Source: Sphingopyxis macrogoltabida
GTDB lineage: Bacteria; Pseudomonadota; Alphaproteobacteria; Sphingomonadales; Sphingomonadaceae
Assembly: GCF_001307295.1 (NCBI RefSeq)
Contig: NZ_CP012700.1
Coordinates: 3,847,001 to 3,911,000, forward strand
DNA length: 64,000 bases
Direction: 5' to 3'
The position numbers and the translations under genes were made by a program. Positions within the stretch are counted from its first letter, which is position 1. The number at the start of each line of letters is the position of its first letter. Of the stretch, positions 28,011-36,674 are shown piece after piece. The notes under the pieces were generated by a model, which had not been told where the DNA came from, made no database searches, and saw only the letters and a program-made list of their open reading frames with translations.

Positions 28011-28535
28011 TCATGCGCGGAATTCAGAAACCTTGCCGTCGCTGCCGAATGCCATCACTTCGAATGCGTCCGCGCTTCCGTCCGGCATTTCCATTCCCGG
28101 AGAACCGCGCGGCATGCCGGGCACGGCGATTCCGCGAATGTCGCGTGGCTTGTCGTGGAGGAGTCTCGCAACATGCCGCATCGGCACATGACCCTCGATC
28201 GCATAGCCGCCGATCACGGCCGTGTGGCACGACGCCAGCTGGCCAGGCACACCATATCGCGTCTTTACGGCGGCCATGTCAGCGCGGTTCTCGACAGTCA
28301 CATCATAACCGGCCTTGCGTGCGATATCCGCCCAAGCTTCGCAGCAGCCGCATTCGGGATCGCGATAAACGAGCATTCGCTTGGGGCTGGACGTCTCGGC
28401 GCCCGGCGCGGGCGCCGCGCCATTCTTATCGCTGGTCGCCGCCGGGCCCGAGGCAGAATTGCATGCCGCAAGCGCGATCCCCGATCCGACCGCAATCAGG
28501 CCGAAAAGATGACGGCGCGTCATCAGATTTTTCAT
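28011..28535 (-). CDS. DUF411-family periplasmic metal-binding protein
   Basis: 174 residues. An N-terminal RR (MTRRHLFGLIAVGSGIALAAC) gives a Tat-like or lipoprotein export signal. The DUF411 core begins LVYRDPECGCCEAWADIARK with a thioredoxin-like CGCC site and contains VPGQLASCHTAVIGGYAIEG and HVPMRHVARLL, then IAVPGMPRGSPGMEM. These proteins accompany copper resistance operons and are sometimes called CopG; the Cys and Met/His residues are the likely Cu(I) ligands. It lies 1 nt after the DUF305 stop, in one operon. Confidence 0.85.
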   Translation of the reverse strand: MKNLMTRRHLFGLIAVGSGIALAACNSASGPAATSDKNGAAPAPGAETSSPKRMLVYRDPECGCCEAWADIARKAGYDVTVENRADMAAVKTRYGVPGQLASCHTAVIGGYAIEGHVPMRHVARLLHDKPRDIRGIAVPGMPRGSPGMEMPDGSADAFEVMAFGSDGKVSEFRA

Positions 28536-28536
28536 G

Positions 28537-28980
28537 TCATTTCCTCGCGAGAATGGATTTCATCTGTTCGATTTCGGCCGCCTGCCCCGCGATGATGCCG
28601 CGGCAGAGTTCGCGTATCTCGGCATCTTTGAGAGAAGCCTGTTCACACATGAGGATCGCGCCCGAGTGATGCGGGATCATCGAACGCAAGAAGGCCGTGT
28701 CGCCGATCGTCGTCTGTGTCCGGATGAGCCCGAAGCTCCCGAAGAAGGCAACTGCCGATCCCAGCAGCAGGAACGTATTGAGACGTTTCGACGGGAACAT
28801 GCCCGGCATTGCGACGATCATCAGCACGACCATCGGCGAGACCATCATCAGCGTCATGTAGAGCATGTTGAGATTATTGTAGAAGCTCGAGAGGCGGTCG
28901 ATCATGACGAACATCACCAGATACATGATGACGCCGCTGACGATCGTCTGCAGCGCGAGGCTGCGATAGGCTGGTTTCAC
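28537..28980 (-). CDS. DUF305-domain membrane protein, copper cluster
   Basis: 147 residues from a GTG at 28980, chosen because GAGGAGAA lies 8 nt upstream; longer in-frame extensions overlap copB. About three transmembrane helices (VSGVIMYLVMFVMI, MVVLMIVAMPGM, LLLGSAVAFFGSFGLI) precede a DUF305 motif with FLRSMIPHHSGAILMCEQAS, the conserved His-His pair of the family. It begins 38 nt after copB. DUF305 proteins often accompany copper resistance; the biochemical role is unknown. Confidence 0.83.
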   Translation of the reverse strand: MKPAYRSLALQTIVSGVIMYLVMFVMIDRLSSFYNNLNMLYMTLMMVSPMVVLMIVAMPGMFPSKRLNTFLLLGSAVAFFGSFGLIRTQTTIGDTAFLRSMIPHHSGAILMCEQASLKDAEIRELCRGIIAGQAAEIEQMKSILARK

Positions 28981-29018
28981 GGCATTTCTCCTCGACGTGT
29001 CGCCACCCCGCGAAACTT

Positions 29019-30230
29019 CTAGAACCAGGCCCGCACCCCCATCACGAAGCTGACGCCGCTCGCATCCTCGCCCGCGGCGCGGGCAAAACGCGCGGTATCG
29101 CCGACCTTGCGCGCCCATTCGACGCCGACATAAGGCGCGAATTCCTTCACGACCTCGTAACGCAGGCGAAGCCCGAGCTCGAAATCCGAAAGCCCCGAAC
29201 CAACGCCGGTCTCGGGGACATCCTGGAGCGCAAAATTGACCTCCGCCATCGGCTGGAGGATCAGTTTCTGGGTGATGCGCTGGTCGTAATAGCCTTCGAG
29301 CCGGGCGAGCAGATCACCCTTGTTCGAAAGAAACAGCGCGCCCTCGACTTCGAACCAATAGGGGGCGAGCCCCTCGAAGCCGATCGTCGCATAGGTGCGG
29401 TCGGGGCCGGGCCCAAGATCCTGCCTGATACCCGCCTGCGCGTTGAAATAGGGTCCGATCGCCCGGCTGTAGAGCGCCTGTACCTCGGCGCTCTCGATGC
29501 CTTCGCCGAACACGCCCTCGCCTTCGCTCTTGATCGTCAGCCGGTTAATGTCGCCGCCGTACCAAGCCTCACCGTCCCAGCGGAACCCGTCGCGGCCCTT
29601 GCGCGCCTGATATTCGGCAAGGTTGAAGCTGATGAAAGCGATGGTCTGCGCACCATTCTCTTTCATCATGTCGTGGCGCGAATGCTCCATTTCGGCTTGG
29701 GGATAAATGCGATCGGCATACCAGTCGCCGGGAGGCGCAGGCGCGGTAGCATCGCCCGGCGGCAAATCGGTGCCGCTAGCGCTGCTCGTGGTCGCCATGC
29801 CTTCCATTCCCGCCATCGCGTCCGCAGATCCGCCCTTCGGGGTGCAATGGCCCATTTTGGCATGTTCGGGCGGGCAATCGGGATCGGACGGCTGCGGTGC
29901 GCCATGATCCATCGCACCCATGTCCGAAGCGCCCTTGCCTGGAGCTTCCGCCTCAGGCGTACAATGACCCATCGCCGCATGTTCGGGCGGGCAGCTTGAA
30001 GCCTCGGGTTCCATGTCCATGCCCTGCATGTTCCCATGGTCCATCTGCTCCATCGACCCTTCGGCGGGCGCTTCGGGCGCGGACTGCGCTACGGGTGCTG
30101 GCGTTGGCGAGGGAGCGGGTGTCGGCGCGGGCGCCGCACCATGCATCGAATGATCCATCGACTGCGCCGCGGCGGGCACAGCAAAGGCCAGCGGGGCGAT
30201 ACCCGCGAGGAGAAGCGCGACCCGGGTCAT
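29019..30230 (-). CDS. copB: CopB outer-membrane copper-resistance protein
   Basis: 403 residues from the ATG at 30230. Sec signal peptide (LAFAVPAAAQ), a Met/His-rich region with MDHSMHG and two copies of a Cys/His motif (CPPEHAAMGHCTP at ~80-92 and CPPEHAKMGHCTP at ~119-131), then the CopB barrel domain (YADRIYPQAEMEHSRHDMMK to the C-terminal VRAWF). The ATG overlaps the copA stop by 4 nt. The frame upstream to 30551 is a shadow of copA. Probably binds and sequesters Cu at the cell surface. Confidence 0.93.
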   Translation of the reverse strand: MTRVALLLAGIAPLAFAVPAAAQSMDHSMHGAAPAPTPAPSPTPAPVAQSAPEAPAEGSMEQMDHGNMQGMDMEPEASSCPPEHAAMGHCTPEAEAPGKGASDMGAMDHGAPQPSDPDCPPEHAKMGHCTPKGGSADAMAGMEGMATTSSASGTDLPPGDATAPAPPGDWYADRIYPQAEMEHSRHDMMKENGAQTIAFISFNLAEYQARKGRDGFRWDGEAWYGGDINRLTIKSEGEGVFGEGIESAEVQALYSRAIGPYFNAQAGIRQDLGPGPDRTYATIGFEGLAPYWFEVEGALFLSNKGDLLARLEGYYDQRITQKLILQPMAEVNFALQDVPETGVGSGLSDFELGLRLRYEVVKEFAPYVGVEWARKVGDTARFARAAGEDASGVSFVMGVRAWF

Positions 30231-32068
30231 TCGCCGTCTCCCTTCGGACGGACGCTGACGACGCGCATCATCCCCGCGTGCATGTGATAGAGAAGGTGGC
30301 AATGGAACGCCCAGTCGCCGAGCGCGTCGGCGGTGAAATCGAAGCTCGCGATGCCGCCCGGCTGGACAAGCACCGTATGCTTGCGCGGCGACCGGTCGCC
30401 CTTGCCCGTCACCAGTTCGAAAAAATGGCCGTGGAGGTGGATGGGGTGGCTCATCATCGAATCGTTGATGAGGTTGATCCGCACGCGCTCTCCCTCGATG
30501 AAGGGGATGGGCTCGTGATAGTCGGACATCTTGATGCCGTCGAACGACCACATGAAGCGTTCCATATTGCCGGTCAGATGGATGTCGAGCGAGCGCGAGG
30601 CGGCGCGGGTATCGGGGTTGCGCTCGAGCGCGACAAGGTCATGGTAGGTCAGCACCTTGTGCCCGACATTCTCCAGTCCCTGCCCCGGCTCGCCCATGCG
30701 ATCCATCGGCATCGGCGAGATCGTCTGAACGCTGGGATCGCGCTTGACCTGCGGCGCGACACTGAAGTCGCGCATGCTGTGCTGCATGCCTCCGCCAGAT
30801 CCATGATCCATGCCCGCCATCGCGCCGCTTTCCCCCGCTGGCGTACAATGGCCCATCTTGGCATGTTCGGGAGGACAAGAAGGGTCGCTCGCCGGCATGG
30901 GCATGGCGCCCATATCGCCGCCCGAATGGTCCATACCCGCCATCGCGCCGCCCGACATGTCGCCCATGCCCATGTCCTTCATGGTCGCGAGCGGCCGTTC
31001 GCGGAGCGGCGGCACCTCGGCGACCATGCCAGCGCGCGGTGCGAGCGTCGCGCGTCCCATGCCCGAGCGGTCATTGGCCTCGGCAACGAGCGTATAAGCA
31101 CGGTCCTCGACCGGGGTCACGATGACGTCATAGGTTTCGGCGACCGCGATCTGGAACTCGTCGATTTCGGTCGGCACGACATTGAGCCCATCAGCCTGGA
31201 CGACGGTCATCCTGAGGCCCGGGATACGGACGTTGAAGATCGTCATCGCCGACGCATTGACGATGCGCAGGCGTACCCGCTCGCCGGGGCTGAAGAGCGC
31301 GGTCCAGTTGTCGCGCGGACCATGGCCGTTGACGAGGAAGGTGTAGGTCGAACCATTGACGTCGGCGACGTCGGTCGGGTCCATCCGCATCTTGCCCCAA
31401 TCGATCCGCTCCTTGAGCGGTTGATCCTTGCCGGCAAGCAGGCCCGCCAGCGTCTGGCGCTGCATGTTGAAATGGCCGGGATTGACCTTGAGCTTGCGGA
31501 AGATCGCCTCGGGCGACAATTGACTGTGGTCGGACAGGACGACGACATGCTCGCGGTCGTAGCCGATCGGGTCGGCGCCCGCGGGATCGATGACGATCGG
31601 GCCATAATGGCCGAGCTGTTCCTGAAGCCCCGAATGGCTGTGATACCAATAGGTCCCCGATTGAACGACCGGGAATTCATAGACAAACTTCGAGCGCGGC
31701 TTGATCCCGGGGAAGCTGACGCCGGGCACGCCGTCCATCTGGAACGGCAGGATCAGGCCGTGCCAGTGAATCGAGCTGTCCTCGTCGAGATCGTTGACGA
31801 CGGTGAGGCGCGCGCTTTGTCCCTCCTTCAGCCGGACGAGCGGCGCGGGCACGGTGCCGTTGATCCCGATCGCGCGACTGACCTTGCCGTCGATGCGCAT
31901 CGTCTGGCGCGCGATGCGCAGCGTTATGTCATTGCCGGATACGGTCGGAAGCGGCGCGGTGATGCCGGACGACACCGGCTGGGCCCAGGCCGGGAACCAT
32001 GCGGCCATCGCCGCAGCAGCCCCTCCACCCAAAGCTCCACTGACGAACCGACGCCTTTCCATCTGCAT
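30227..32068 (-). CDS. copA: CopA periplasmic multicopper oxidase
   Basis: 613 residues. Twin-arginine signal (MERRRFVSGALGGGAAAAM). Type 2/3 copper sites: SIHWHGLILPFQ, YWYHSHSGLQEQ, a C-terminal SHPIHLHGHFFEL and the type 1 WAFHCHLLYHMHAG. A Met/His-rich insertion near residues 360-430 (MGMGDMSGGAMAGMDH) carries one CPPEHAKMGHCTP motif identical to that in CopB. CopA oxidises Cu(I) and binds several Cu atoms. First gene of copA-copB-DUF305-DUF411-lipoprotein. It is separated from the sigma gene by 113 nt, which must hold its promoter. Confidence 0.95.
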   Translation of the reverse strand: MQMERRRFVSGALGGGAAAAMAAWFPAWAQPVSSGITAPLPTVSGNDITLRIARQTMRIDGKVSRAIGINGTVPAPLVRLKEGQSARLTVVNDLDEDSSIHWHGLILPFQMDGVPGVSFPGIKPRSKFVYEFPVVQSGTYWYHSHSGLQEQLGHYGPIVIDPAGADPIGYDREHVVVLSDHSQLSPEAIFRKLKVNPGHFNMQRQTLAGLLAGKDQPLKERIDWGKMRMDPTDVADVNGSTYTFLVNGHGPRDNWTALFSPGERVRLRIVNASAMTIFNVRIPGLRMTVVQADGLNVVPTEIDEFQIAVAETYDVIVTPVEDRAYTLVAEANDRSGMGRATLAPRAGMVAEVPPLRERPLATMKDMGMGDMSGGAMAGMDHSGGDMGAMPMPASDPSCPPEHAKMGHCTPAGESGAMAGMDHGSGGGMQHSMRDFSVAPQVKRDPSVQTISPMPMDRMGEPGQGLENVGHKVLTYHDLVALERNPDTRAASRSLDIHLTGNMERFMWSFDGIKMSDYHEPIPFIEGERVRINLINDSMMSHPIHLHGHFFELVTGKGDRSPRKHTVLVQPGGIASFDFTADALGDWAFHCHLLYHMHAGMMRVVSVRPKGDGE

Positions 32069-32181
32069 ATTCTTTCCGACCGTTACTGACTGTTCCTAAA
32101 GCTATACGCAGGCGGCACGCCTGCCCCTCAATAAAAATGCCGGACGATGAGGAGATGCCGCCTGAACGAGCGGTCGAACCC

Positions 32182-32766
32182 TCAACCCTCGGCGCTCGCA
32201 GATGTTCCCGCGAGCAATTCCCGGAGCCTGGTCCGCGCTCGATAGAGGCGCGTTTCGACTGTTTTCTCGCTGACCCGCAAAATGACCGCTGTTTCGGCCT
32301 GGCTGACCTCGTCGACACCGCGGAGGAGCAACACTTCGCGCAAATTCTGCGGCAGCTGATCGATCGCCCCGCGAACCCTGGCGAGCTCTCGCCTGTCGGT
32401 CGCCGCGGAATCGGGCCCAGGACCATCGCTTGCTACGTGATGCGCATTTTCGAGCGGGAGCGCGCGGGAGAAAAAGGCGCGCACCTTTCGCCGTCGTGCC
32501 CAGTCGCGACATTTGTTGAGCGCGATACGGGCGATCCATGTGCGGAAGGGGCGTTCGCCATCATAGCGATCGAGCGCCGAAAAGCCGGAGACGAACGTCT
32601 CCTGCGTCAAATCCATCGCCTCGTCGGCATCGCCGATCTGCTTTACGATGAGCCGGTAGACGCCCGTTTTGTAACGGCGCAGCAACTCGCGATAGGCGTC
32701 TTCGCGGTGCGCGCGCGCAAAGGCCGCCAGATCCTGGTCGCTACATTGCGATAGGTCGGCGCTCAC
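32182..32766 (-). CDS. ECF RNA polymerase sigma factor (CnrH-like)
   Basis: 194 residues. Region 2 is seen in ADEAMDLTQETFVSGFSAL and PFRTWIARIALNKCRDWARR; region 4 is LPQNLREVLLLRGVDEVSQA followed by ILRVSEKTVETRLYRART. It overlaps the upstream metal-sensor gene by 4 nt. The gene order anti-sigma-like (Y), periplasmic sensor (X), sigma (H) is that of the cnrYXH cassette of Cupriavidus, so it probably directs transcription of the copper genes on release from the Y/X complex. Confidence 0.92.
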   Translation of the reverse strand: MSADLSQCSDQDLAAFARAHREDAYRELLRRYKTGVYRLIVKQIGDADEAMDLTQETFVSGFSALDRYDGERPFRTWIARIALNKCRDWARRRKVRAFFSRALPLENAHHVASDGPGPDSAATDRRELARVRGAIDQLPQNLREVLLLRGVDEVSQAETAVILRVSEKTVETRLYRARTRLRELLAGTSASAEG

Positions 32767-33200
32767 CGCGCATCGGCGGTCAGCGCCTTGACCACGCTTT
32801 TGTCGAACATTTCCGCTTGATCGGGGTTGAGAACCCCGCGCATCGCGAAGAGATGCTGGAGCGTTTCCTTCTGCAATGTCCCCATCACCTCATGCGTCTC
32901 GTCGATCGCCTCGGTGACGCGCGGTCCATAGCCATGCTCGGCTTCGATCGCCTGCGCGAGCCGGACATTGGCGGCGCGCATCTCGAGTTCGAGCGCCTGG
33001 CGGCGACCGGCGAAGTCGGCTTCGATCCGCTCGAGTTTCTTTTCCTGCTCCGGGGTCAGGTCGAGTTGGCCGTGGAGAAGCGCATGAAGTTCGGTTTCGC
33101 TGGCTTTGGGCGCATCGGCTACCAGACGGCCGATGAACACGCCGGCAATCGCCGCGGCGAAGGCAATGAGCCCCAAGAGAAGAAGACGGCGCGACGGCAT
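32763..33200 (-). CDS. Periplasmic heavy-metal sensor, CnrX-like (Metal_resist family)
   Basis: 145 residues. One N-terminal membrane anchor (LLLLGLIAFAAAIAGVFIG), then a four-helix periplasmic domain with LHALLHGQLDLTPEQEKKLE and ADFAGRRQALELEMRAANVR, the CnrX pattern. His residues in HALLHGQ and HGYGP are candidate metal ligands. In CnrYXH, metal binding to X relays release of sigma from Y. Here the neighbouring Cu genes suggest Cu, although Ni, Co or other metals cannot be excluded. Confidence 0.82.
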   Translation of the reverse strand: MPSRRLLLLGLIAFAAAIAGVFIGRLVADAPKASETELHALLHGQLDLTPEQEKKLERIEADFAGRRQALELEMRAANVRLAQAIEAEHGYGPRVTEAIDETHEVMGTLQKETLQHLFAMRGVLNPDQAEMFDKSVVKALTADAR

Positions 33201-33202
33201 CG

Positions 33203-33469
33203 CTACTGTACATCCAGCAAGGTGGAAGGCACCAATGCGCTAGGCGGGCCGAATGGGGTCAGGGGGCTTGCCGCGACCGCCGGCTGGGAAATCGCACTCC
33301 CCGCAAAGACACCGCCGCCGAGCGAGACAAAGGCCGCGAGCGCCATCAGGCGGCGCATCGCTACCGCTTCGCGCCGGCGGATCGCCAATGCGCCCATGAT
33401 GCGATCATCGAGCGCATCGAGCGCTGCGGGCAGATCGATCCTGTTCAAAATGCGAAGCTCCTTATCCAT
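33203..33469 (-). CDS. CnrY-like anti-sigma membrane protein
   Basis: 88 residues from the ATG at 33469. A short cytoplasmic N-terminus (MDKELRILNRIDLPAALDAL), one transmembrane helix (residues ~41-60, LMALAAFVSLGGGVFAGSAI) and a short periplasmic tail. Size, topology and position ahead of the X-like and sigma genes match CnrY, whose N-terminal helices trap the sigma factor. Sequence identity with CnrY is too low to see by eye, so the assignment relies on topology and synteny. Confidence 0.65.
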   Translation of the reverse strand: MDKELRILNRIDLPAALDALDDRIMGALAIRRREAVAMRRLMALAAFVSLGGGVFAGSAISQPAVAASPLTPFGPPSALVPSTLLDVQ

Positions 33470-33540
33470 CGATCGTCTCTTCAAACCTTTCCATCATTGT
33501 ACATACGCGCCGAAGCGCCTCACCCCTCACACCAGAATAT

Positions 33541-33589
33541 TATTCCGGAATATTTGAGGGCCATGCCGATATCCTGCGTATTAGCAGGA
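33541..33589. promoter_or_regulatory. Two inverted repeats in the cnrY-like/copC divergent region
   Basis: TATTCCGGAATA (33541-33552) is a perfect 12-bp palindrome within a longer AATATT...AATATT context. TCCTGC-gtatta-GCAGGA (33572-33589) is a 6-bp inverted repeat. Both lie in the 143-bp gap between the divergent sigma cassette and copC, and are candidate operators for a local copper regulator. Confidence 0.5.
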
Positions 33590-33612
33590 CAGACACGCAT
33601 TTGGAGGTGTTC

Positions 33613-33996
33613 ATGTTCAAGTCTCTTCTCCCCTCTGCAGCGGCGGCTTTCGCTCTGCTTCTCATGCCGGCCACGGCAAGCGCGCACACCAAGCTCGTCA
33701 GCTCGACGCCCGCCGCCAATTCGACCGTTTCGAAGGTCACGTCGGTCAATCTTCAGTTCAACGAAAAGATCGTCGCCTCGACCCTCAAGACCGAGCTGGT
33801 CATGACCGGCATGCCCGGCATGGCCAATCATGCCCCGATGAAGGTGCCTTACTCGTCGATGATGGGCAAAGAGGGCAAGTCGGCGATGCTGATGCTCAAG
33901 CGGCCGCTGACAGCCGGAACCTACAAGGTCACATGGTCGGCGGCGGGCGCTGATACCCACCGCATGGGCAGCGAATTCAGCTTCACCGTAAAGTAA
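33613..33996 (+). CDS. copC: CopC periplasmic copper-binding protein
   Basis: 127 residues from the ATG at 33613 behind TTGGAGG. Signal peptide ends ATASAH, making the mature protein begin with His, the N-terminal Cu(II) ligand of CopC proteins. Core segments are KLVSSTPAANSTVSKVTSVN, FNEKIV and the C-terminal RPLTAGTYKVTWSAAGADTH. Met-rich VMTGMPGMANHAPM suggests a Cu(I) site. It is followed after 6 nt by copD, the usual pair. Confidence 0.94.
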   Translation: MFKSLLPSAAAAFALLLMPATASAHTKLVSSTPAANSTVSKVTSVNLQFNEKIVASTLKTELVMTGMPGMANHAPMKVPYSSMMGKEGKSAMLMLKRPLTAGTYKVTWSAAGADTHRMGSEFSFTVK

Positions 33997-34002
33997 AAGA
34001 CG

Positions 34003-34971
34003 GTGGGGGACCCCGTTCTGATCGGCATCAGGTTCGCACTTTATGCGGACCTGATGCTCATCGCCGGCCTTGCTGCGTTCCCGCTTTTTGCGCTGACACG
34101 GAGCGAACGCCTTGCGCCGCAGTCGATGATGGCCTCGATCTGGCGCGCAGAGCGATGGCTCTGCGCCGCCGGACTGCTTCTCTCCATCTTGGGGATGGGC
34201 GTGCTCGCGGCTTCGATGCAGGGTGTGGGGCTCCTCTCCCTGGAACTCCAGCCTTTTTGGGACCTTGTTCGCGAGACCGAGGTCGGCACAGCCTGGGTCT
34301 ACCGGAGCGCAGCGCTGCTGCTCGCGCTGGGAGTCGCGATCTGGATGGTCCGCTGGCCGACAACTTCGGCCGCCGTACTCGCGGCCGCGGGCTCGGTGGC
34401 CGTCGCGAGTCTGGTCTGGTCCGGCCACGCCGGCGCGACCGAAGGCGCCGCAGGCACCGTGCACCGGATCAGCGACATCTTGCACCTGATTGCAGCGGCG
34501 GTCTGGATCGGCGCGATCGGCGCCTTCCTGATCCTGATCTCACCACGTCGTGTCCGCGAATGGCCGGGCGGACTCCAAATTGCGGCGCGGAGCCTCGATC
34601 AATTCTCGCGCGTCGGTACGATCTGCGTCCTCGTCATCGCCGCCACCGGCCTCGTCAACAGCCAGATGATCGTCGGCGCCGAGAATCTCGGCCGTTCCCT
34701 CGGCTCGCCCTATGGACAATTGCTTCTCGCCAAGCTTGCGCTGTTCGGACTGATGCTGGCGCTCGCGGCGGCGAACCGCTGGCGGCTGACCCCGGCGCTC
34801 GCGGCCGCCGTCCCGGGGACCGATACCGACAATGTCGACGCCGACCCCGACCTCGCGATTGCAGCCATGCGCAGAAGCCTCATCATCGAAGCGTCGGCCG
34901 CGCTCGCCATACTCGCGCTGGTTGCCTGGTTCGGTACGCTCGAACCCTTCGTCACCGCCGATCCGGTTTGA
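34003..34971 (+). CDS. copD: CopD-family copper transport membrane protein
   Basis: 322 residues, eight predicted transmembrane helices (such as FALYADLMLIAGLAAFPLFA, AVLAAAGSVAVASLVWSG, FGLMLALAAANRW). Conserved His residues sit in VHRISDILHLIAAAVWIGAI and SGHAGATEG. The GTG start at 34003 lies 6 nt after copC, without a strong ribosome site, so translation is probably coupled. It is thought to move copper across the inner membrane with CopC. Confidence 0.9.
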   Translation: MGDPVLIGIRFALYADLMLIAGLAAFPLFALTRSERLAPQSMMASIWRAERWLCAAGLLLSILGMGVLAASMQGVGLLSLELQPFWDLVRETEVGTAWVYRSAALLLALGVAIWMVRWPTTSAAVLAAAGSVAVASLVWSGHAGATEGAAGTVHRISDILHLIAAAVWIGAIGAFLILISPRRVREWPGGLQIAARSLDQFSRVGTICVLVIAATGLVNSQMIVGAENLGRSLGSPYGQLLLAKLALFGLMLALAAANRWRLTPALAAAVPGTDTDNVDADPDLAIAAMRRSLIIEASAALAILALVAWFGTLEPFVTADPV

Positions 34972-35003
34972 CCCCAAGCACCGCCTCTTGGTCGGGTTCG
35001 ATC

Positions 35004-35693
35004 ATGCTCGGGACCGGCTGGGCGCTCATTGACGCGCGCATCGGGAGCAGCCGTCCCCATAACCATGTGGCGCACCAGATCAGCCTCGCCATCGAACGCG
35101 ACCTCGAAATTTCCGGTGATGCCGACCTGATAGTTCCCGCCGGACACGCCATTGCGATAGCGTCGCATGTCCGGCACCGCCTCGGGCCGCCGGGCGCCCT
35201 CGTGCGGTCATTTTATCTCGACCCGCTTTTTCGTGCCGGCACCCGGCTGTCCGCCGGATCGGCGCCTGTCCTGTTGACGCCGATAGAGACAGCCGGACTA
35301 GGTGACATCGCAAGCGGCGCGGACGCGAAGCGCTGGGCGTCCGACTATCTCGACCGCTCGCAGGCGCGTCCGGTGGATGCCCGCCTGTCCGAAGTGCTCG
35401 CGGCCCCTGACGATTTGTCGACCGCGCGCGCCTTGGCCGACGTCGCCTGCCTTTCGCCCTCGCGCCTCCGCGAAATCGTCAGCCGCGACTTCGGCGTGCC
35501 TCCGGCCAAATTGCTGCAATGGCTCCAGCTTCAACGCGCCGTGCGGACGCTGGTCGGCGGCGGAGGTCTTGCCGACGCCGCGGCGGCGGGAGGCTTCGCC
35601 GATCAATCGCACTTCACGCGCCGCTGCGCTCAATGGCTAGGCGTGACGCCTTCGGCCGGCCTTAGTGCCTTCGCGTTCGAAATCGTGCCCTGA
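35004..35693 (+). CDS. AraC-family transcriptional regulator
   Basis: 229 residues from the ATG at 35004. N-terminal cupin-like effector region (NHVAHQISLAIERDLEISGD) and C-terminal double helix-turn-helix (LADVACLSPSRLREIVSRDF, then VPPAKLLQWLQLQRAVRTLV and GFADQSHFTRRCAQWLGVTP). It follows copD by 32 nt on the same strand and may regulate nearby metal genes. Starts further upstream (to 34155) overlap copD in another frame and are shadows. Confidence 0.88.
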   Translation: MLGTGWALIDARIGSSRPHNHVAHQISLAIERDLEISGDADLIVPAGHAIAIASHVRHRLGPPGALVRSFYLDPLFRAGTRLSAGSAPVLLTPIETAGLGDIASGADAKRWASDYLDRSQARPVDARLSEVLAAPDDLSTARALADVACLSPSRLREIVSRDFGVPPAKLLQWLQLQRAVRTLVGGGGLADAAAAGGFADQSHFTRRCAQWLGVTPSAGLSAFAFEIVP

Positions 35694-35830
35694 GCCGGAT
35701 GCGCCTCGCACCGCGTCGCCCCGGCGAAACATTCAAGACTGCCGCGCCTGTTTGCCCTTAAGCGTCTCGTCGAGACCGGCGATTGCGGCCGCAATCCGGC
35801 GGCAAGCCAAAGCGTCGAAAGGAGACGGCC

Positions 35831-36508
35831 ATGCCCGACCCGAAACCCGTAGCAAGATCCTACACGCCAGCGGCAGGATATCACTTCCTGACGCCCTTTT
35901 ATGATTTCGGCGTCGCGGTGACAACGCGCGAGCGCGTGTGGCGCGACCGTCTCGTTCGCCATATGGCGCTCGGCGAGGGTGACGTCATTCTCGATATCGG
36001 CTCGGGTACGGGAAATCTTGCGCTGGCGATCGCTCGCCATAGCCGGGACGTCCGCTATCTTGGTTTCGACCCCGACGAGGCAGCGACGCGAATTGCCCGA
36101 ACGAAGACCGCGCAGATTGTTCCACCGCCGGAGTTTCGAGTTGGCTTTTTCGCGGCTTCGGCGATCGATGACTGGCCCCCGCCTGCCAAGATTGCGATCT
36201 GCCTCGTCCTTCATCAGGTCGGGCTTGAGGAAAAGGCACGTCTGCTACGCGAGGCCCGGCAGGTGCTCGCGCCGGGCGGCAAACTCTATGTTGCCGACTA
36301 TGGGGAACAGCGCAGCCGCCTCATGCGGTTGTTGTTCCGCCTCACGATCCAGCAGCTCGACGGCGTCCAGGACACCCAGCCCAACGCCGATGGATTGCTC
36401 CCGGTGCTGATGAGAGAGGCAGGCTTTTGCGATGTTCGCGAGCTTGAGACGTTCCGCACGCCAACCGGTGCGATCGGGATCATCGAGGCCCGAAAGCCCG
36501 GGACCTGA
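35831..36508 (+). CDS. Class I SAM-dependent methyltransferase
   Basis: 225 residues from the ATG at 35831 (GGAGA seven nt upstream). SAM motif I is DVILDIGSGTGNLALAIA; motif II lies in VRYLGFDPDEAATRIA; the later motif LAPGGKLYVADYGEQ is typical of the UbiE/ArsM-like superfamily. There is no cysteine triad of the ArsM type, so arsenite methylation is not supported. It lies between the AraC regulator and the copper ATPase; substrate unknown. Confidence 0.85.
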   Translation: MPDPKPVARSYTPAAGYHFLTPFYDFGVAVTTRERVWRDRLVRHMALGEGDVILDIGSGTGNLALAIARHSRDVRYLGFDPDEAATRIARTKTAQIVPPPEFRVGFFAASAIDDWPPPAKIAICLVLHQVGLEEKARLLREARQVLAPGGKLYVADYGEQRSRLMRLLFRLTIQQLDGVQDTQPNADGLLPVLMREAGFCDVRELETFRTPTGAIGIIEARKPGT

Positions 36509-36674
36509 CGGCACGGGGCAAAGAAAATCCAAGGGATAACCGCTCTTCTTGCGTATCGATAGAAGCGGCTCCATTCTGGAACCGCCAGGAACGACGCCAA
36601 CGGCGAACTCGACCGGTGGCGTTTGGACCGCCCCGCCGCGAGGCGGGCATCCGACACATACGGGAGCGGCGGCG

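Noticed and set aside
30231..30551. N-terminal extension of CopB
   Set aside because: It would overlap copA in another frame; the signal peptide begins at the ATG at 30230.
34155..35003. Long N-terminal extension of the AraC regulator
   Set aside because: It overlaps copD in another frame and lacks homology; the AraC protein is complete from 35004.
35831..36508. Arsenite methyltransferase (ArsM)
   Set aside because: The SAM fold is present, but the conserved arsenic-binding cysteines of ArsM are not, and the gene lies in the copper cluster.
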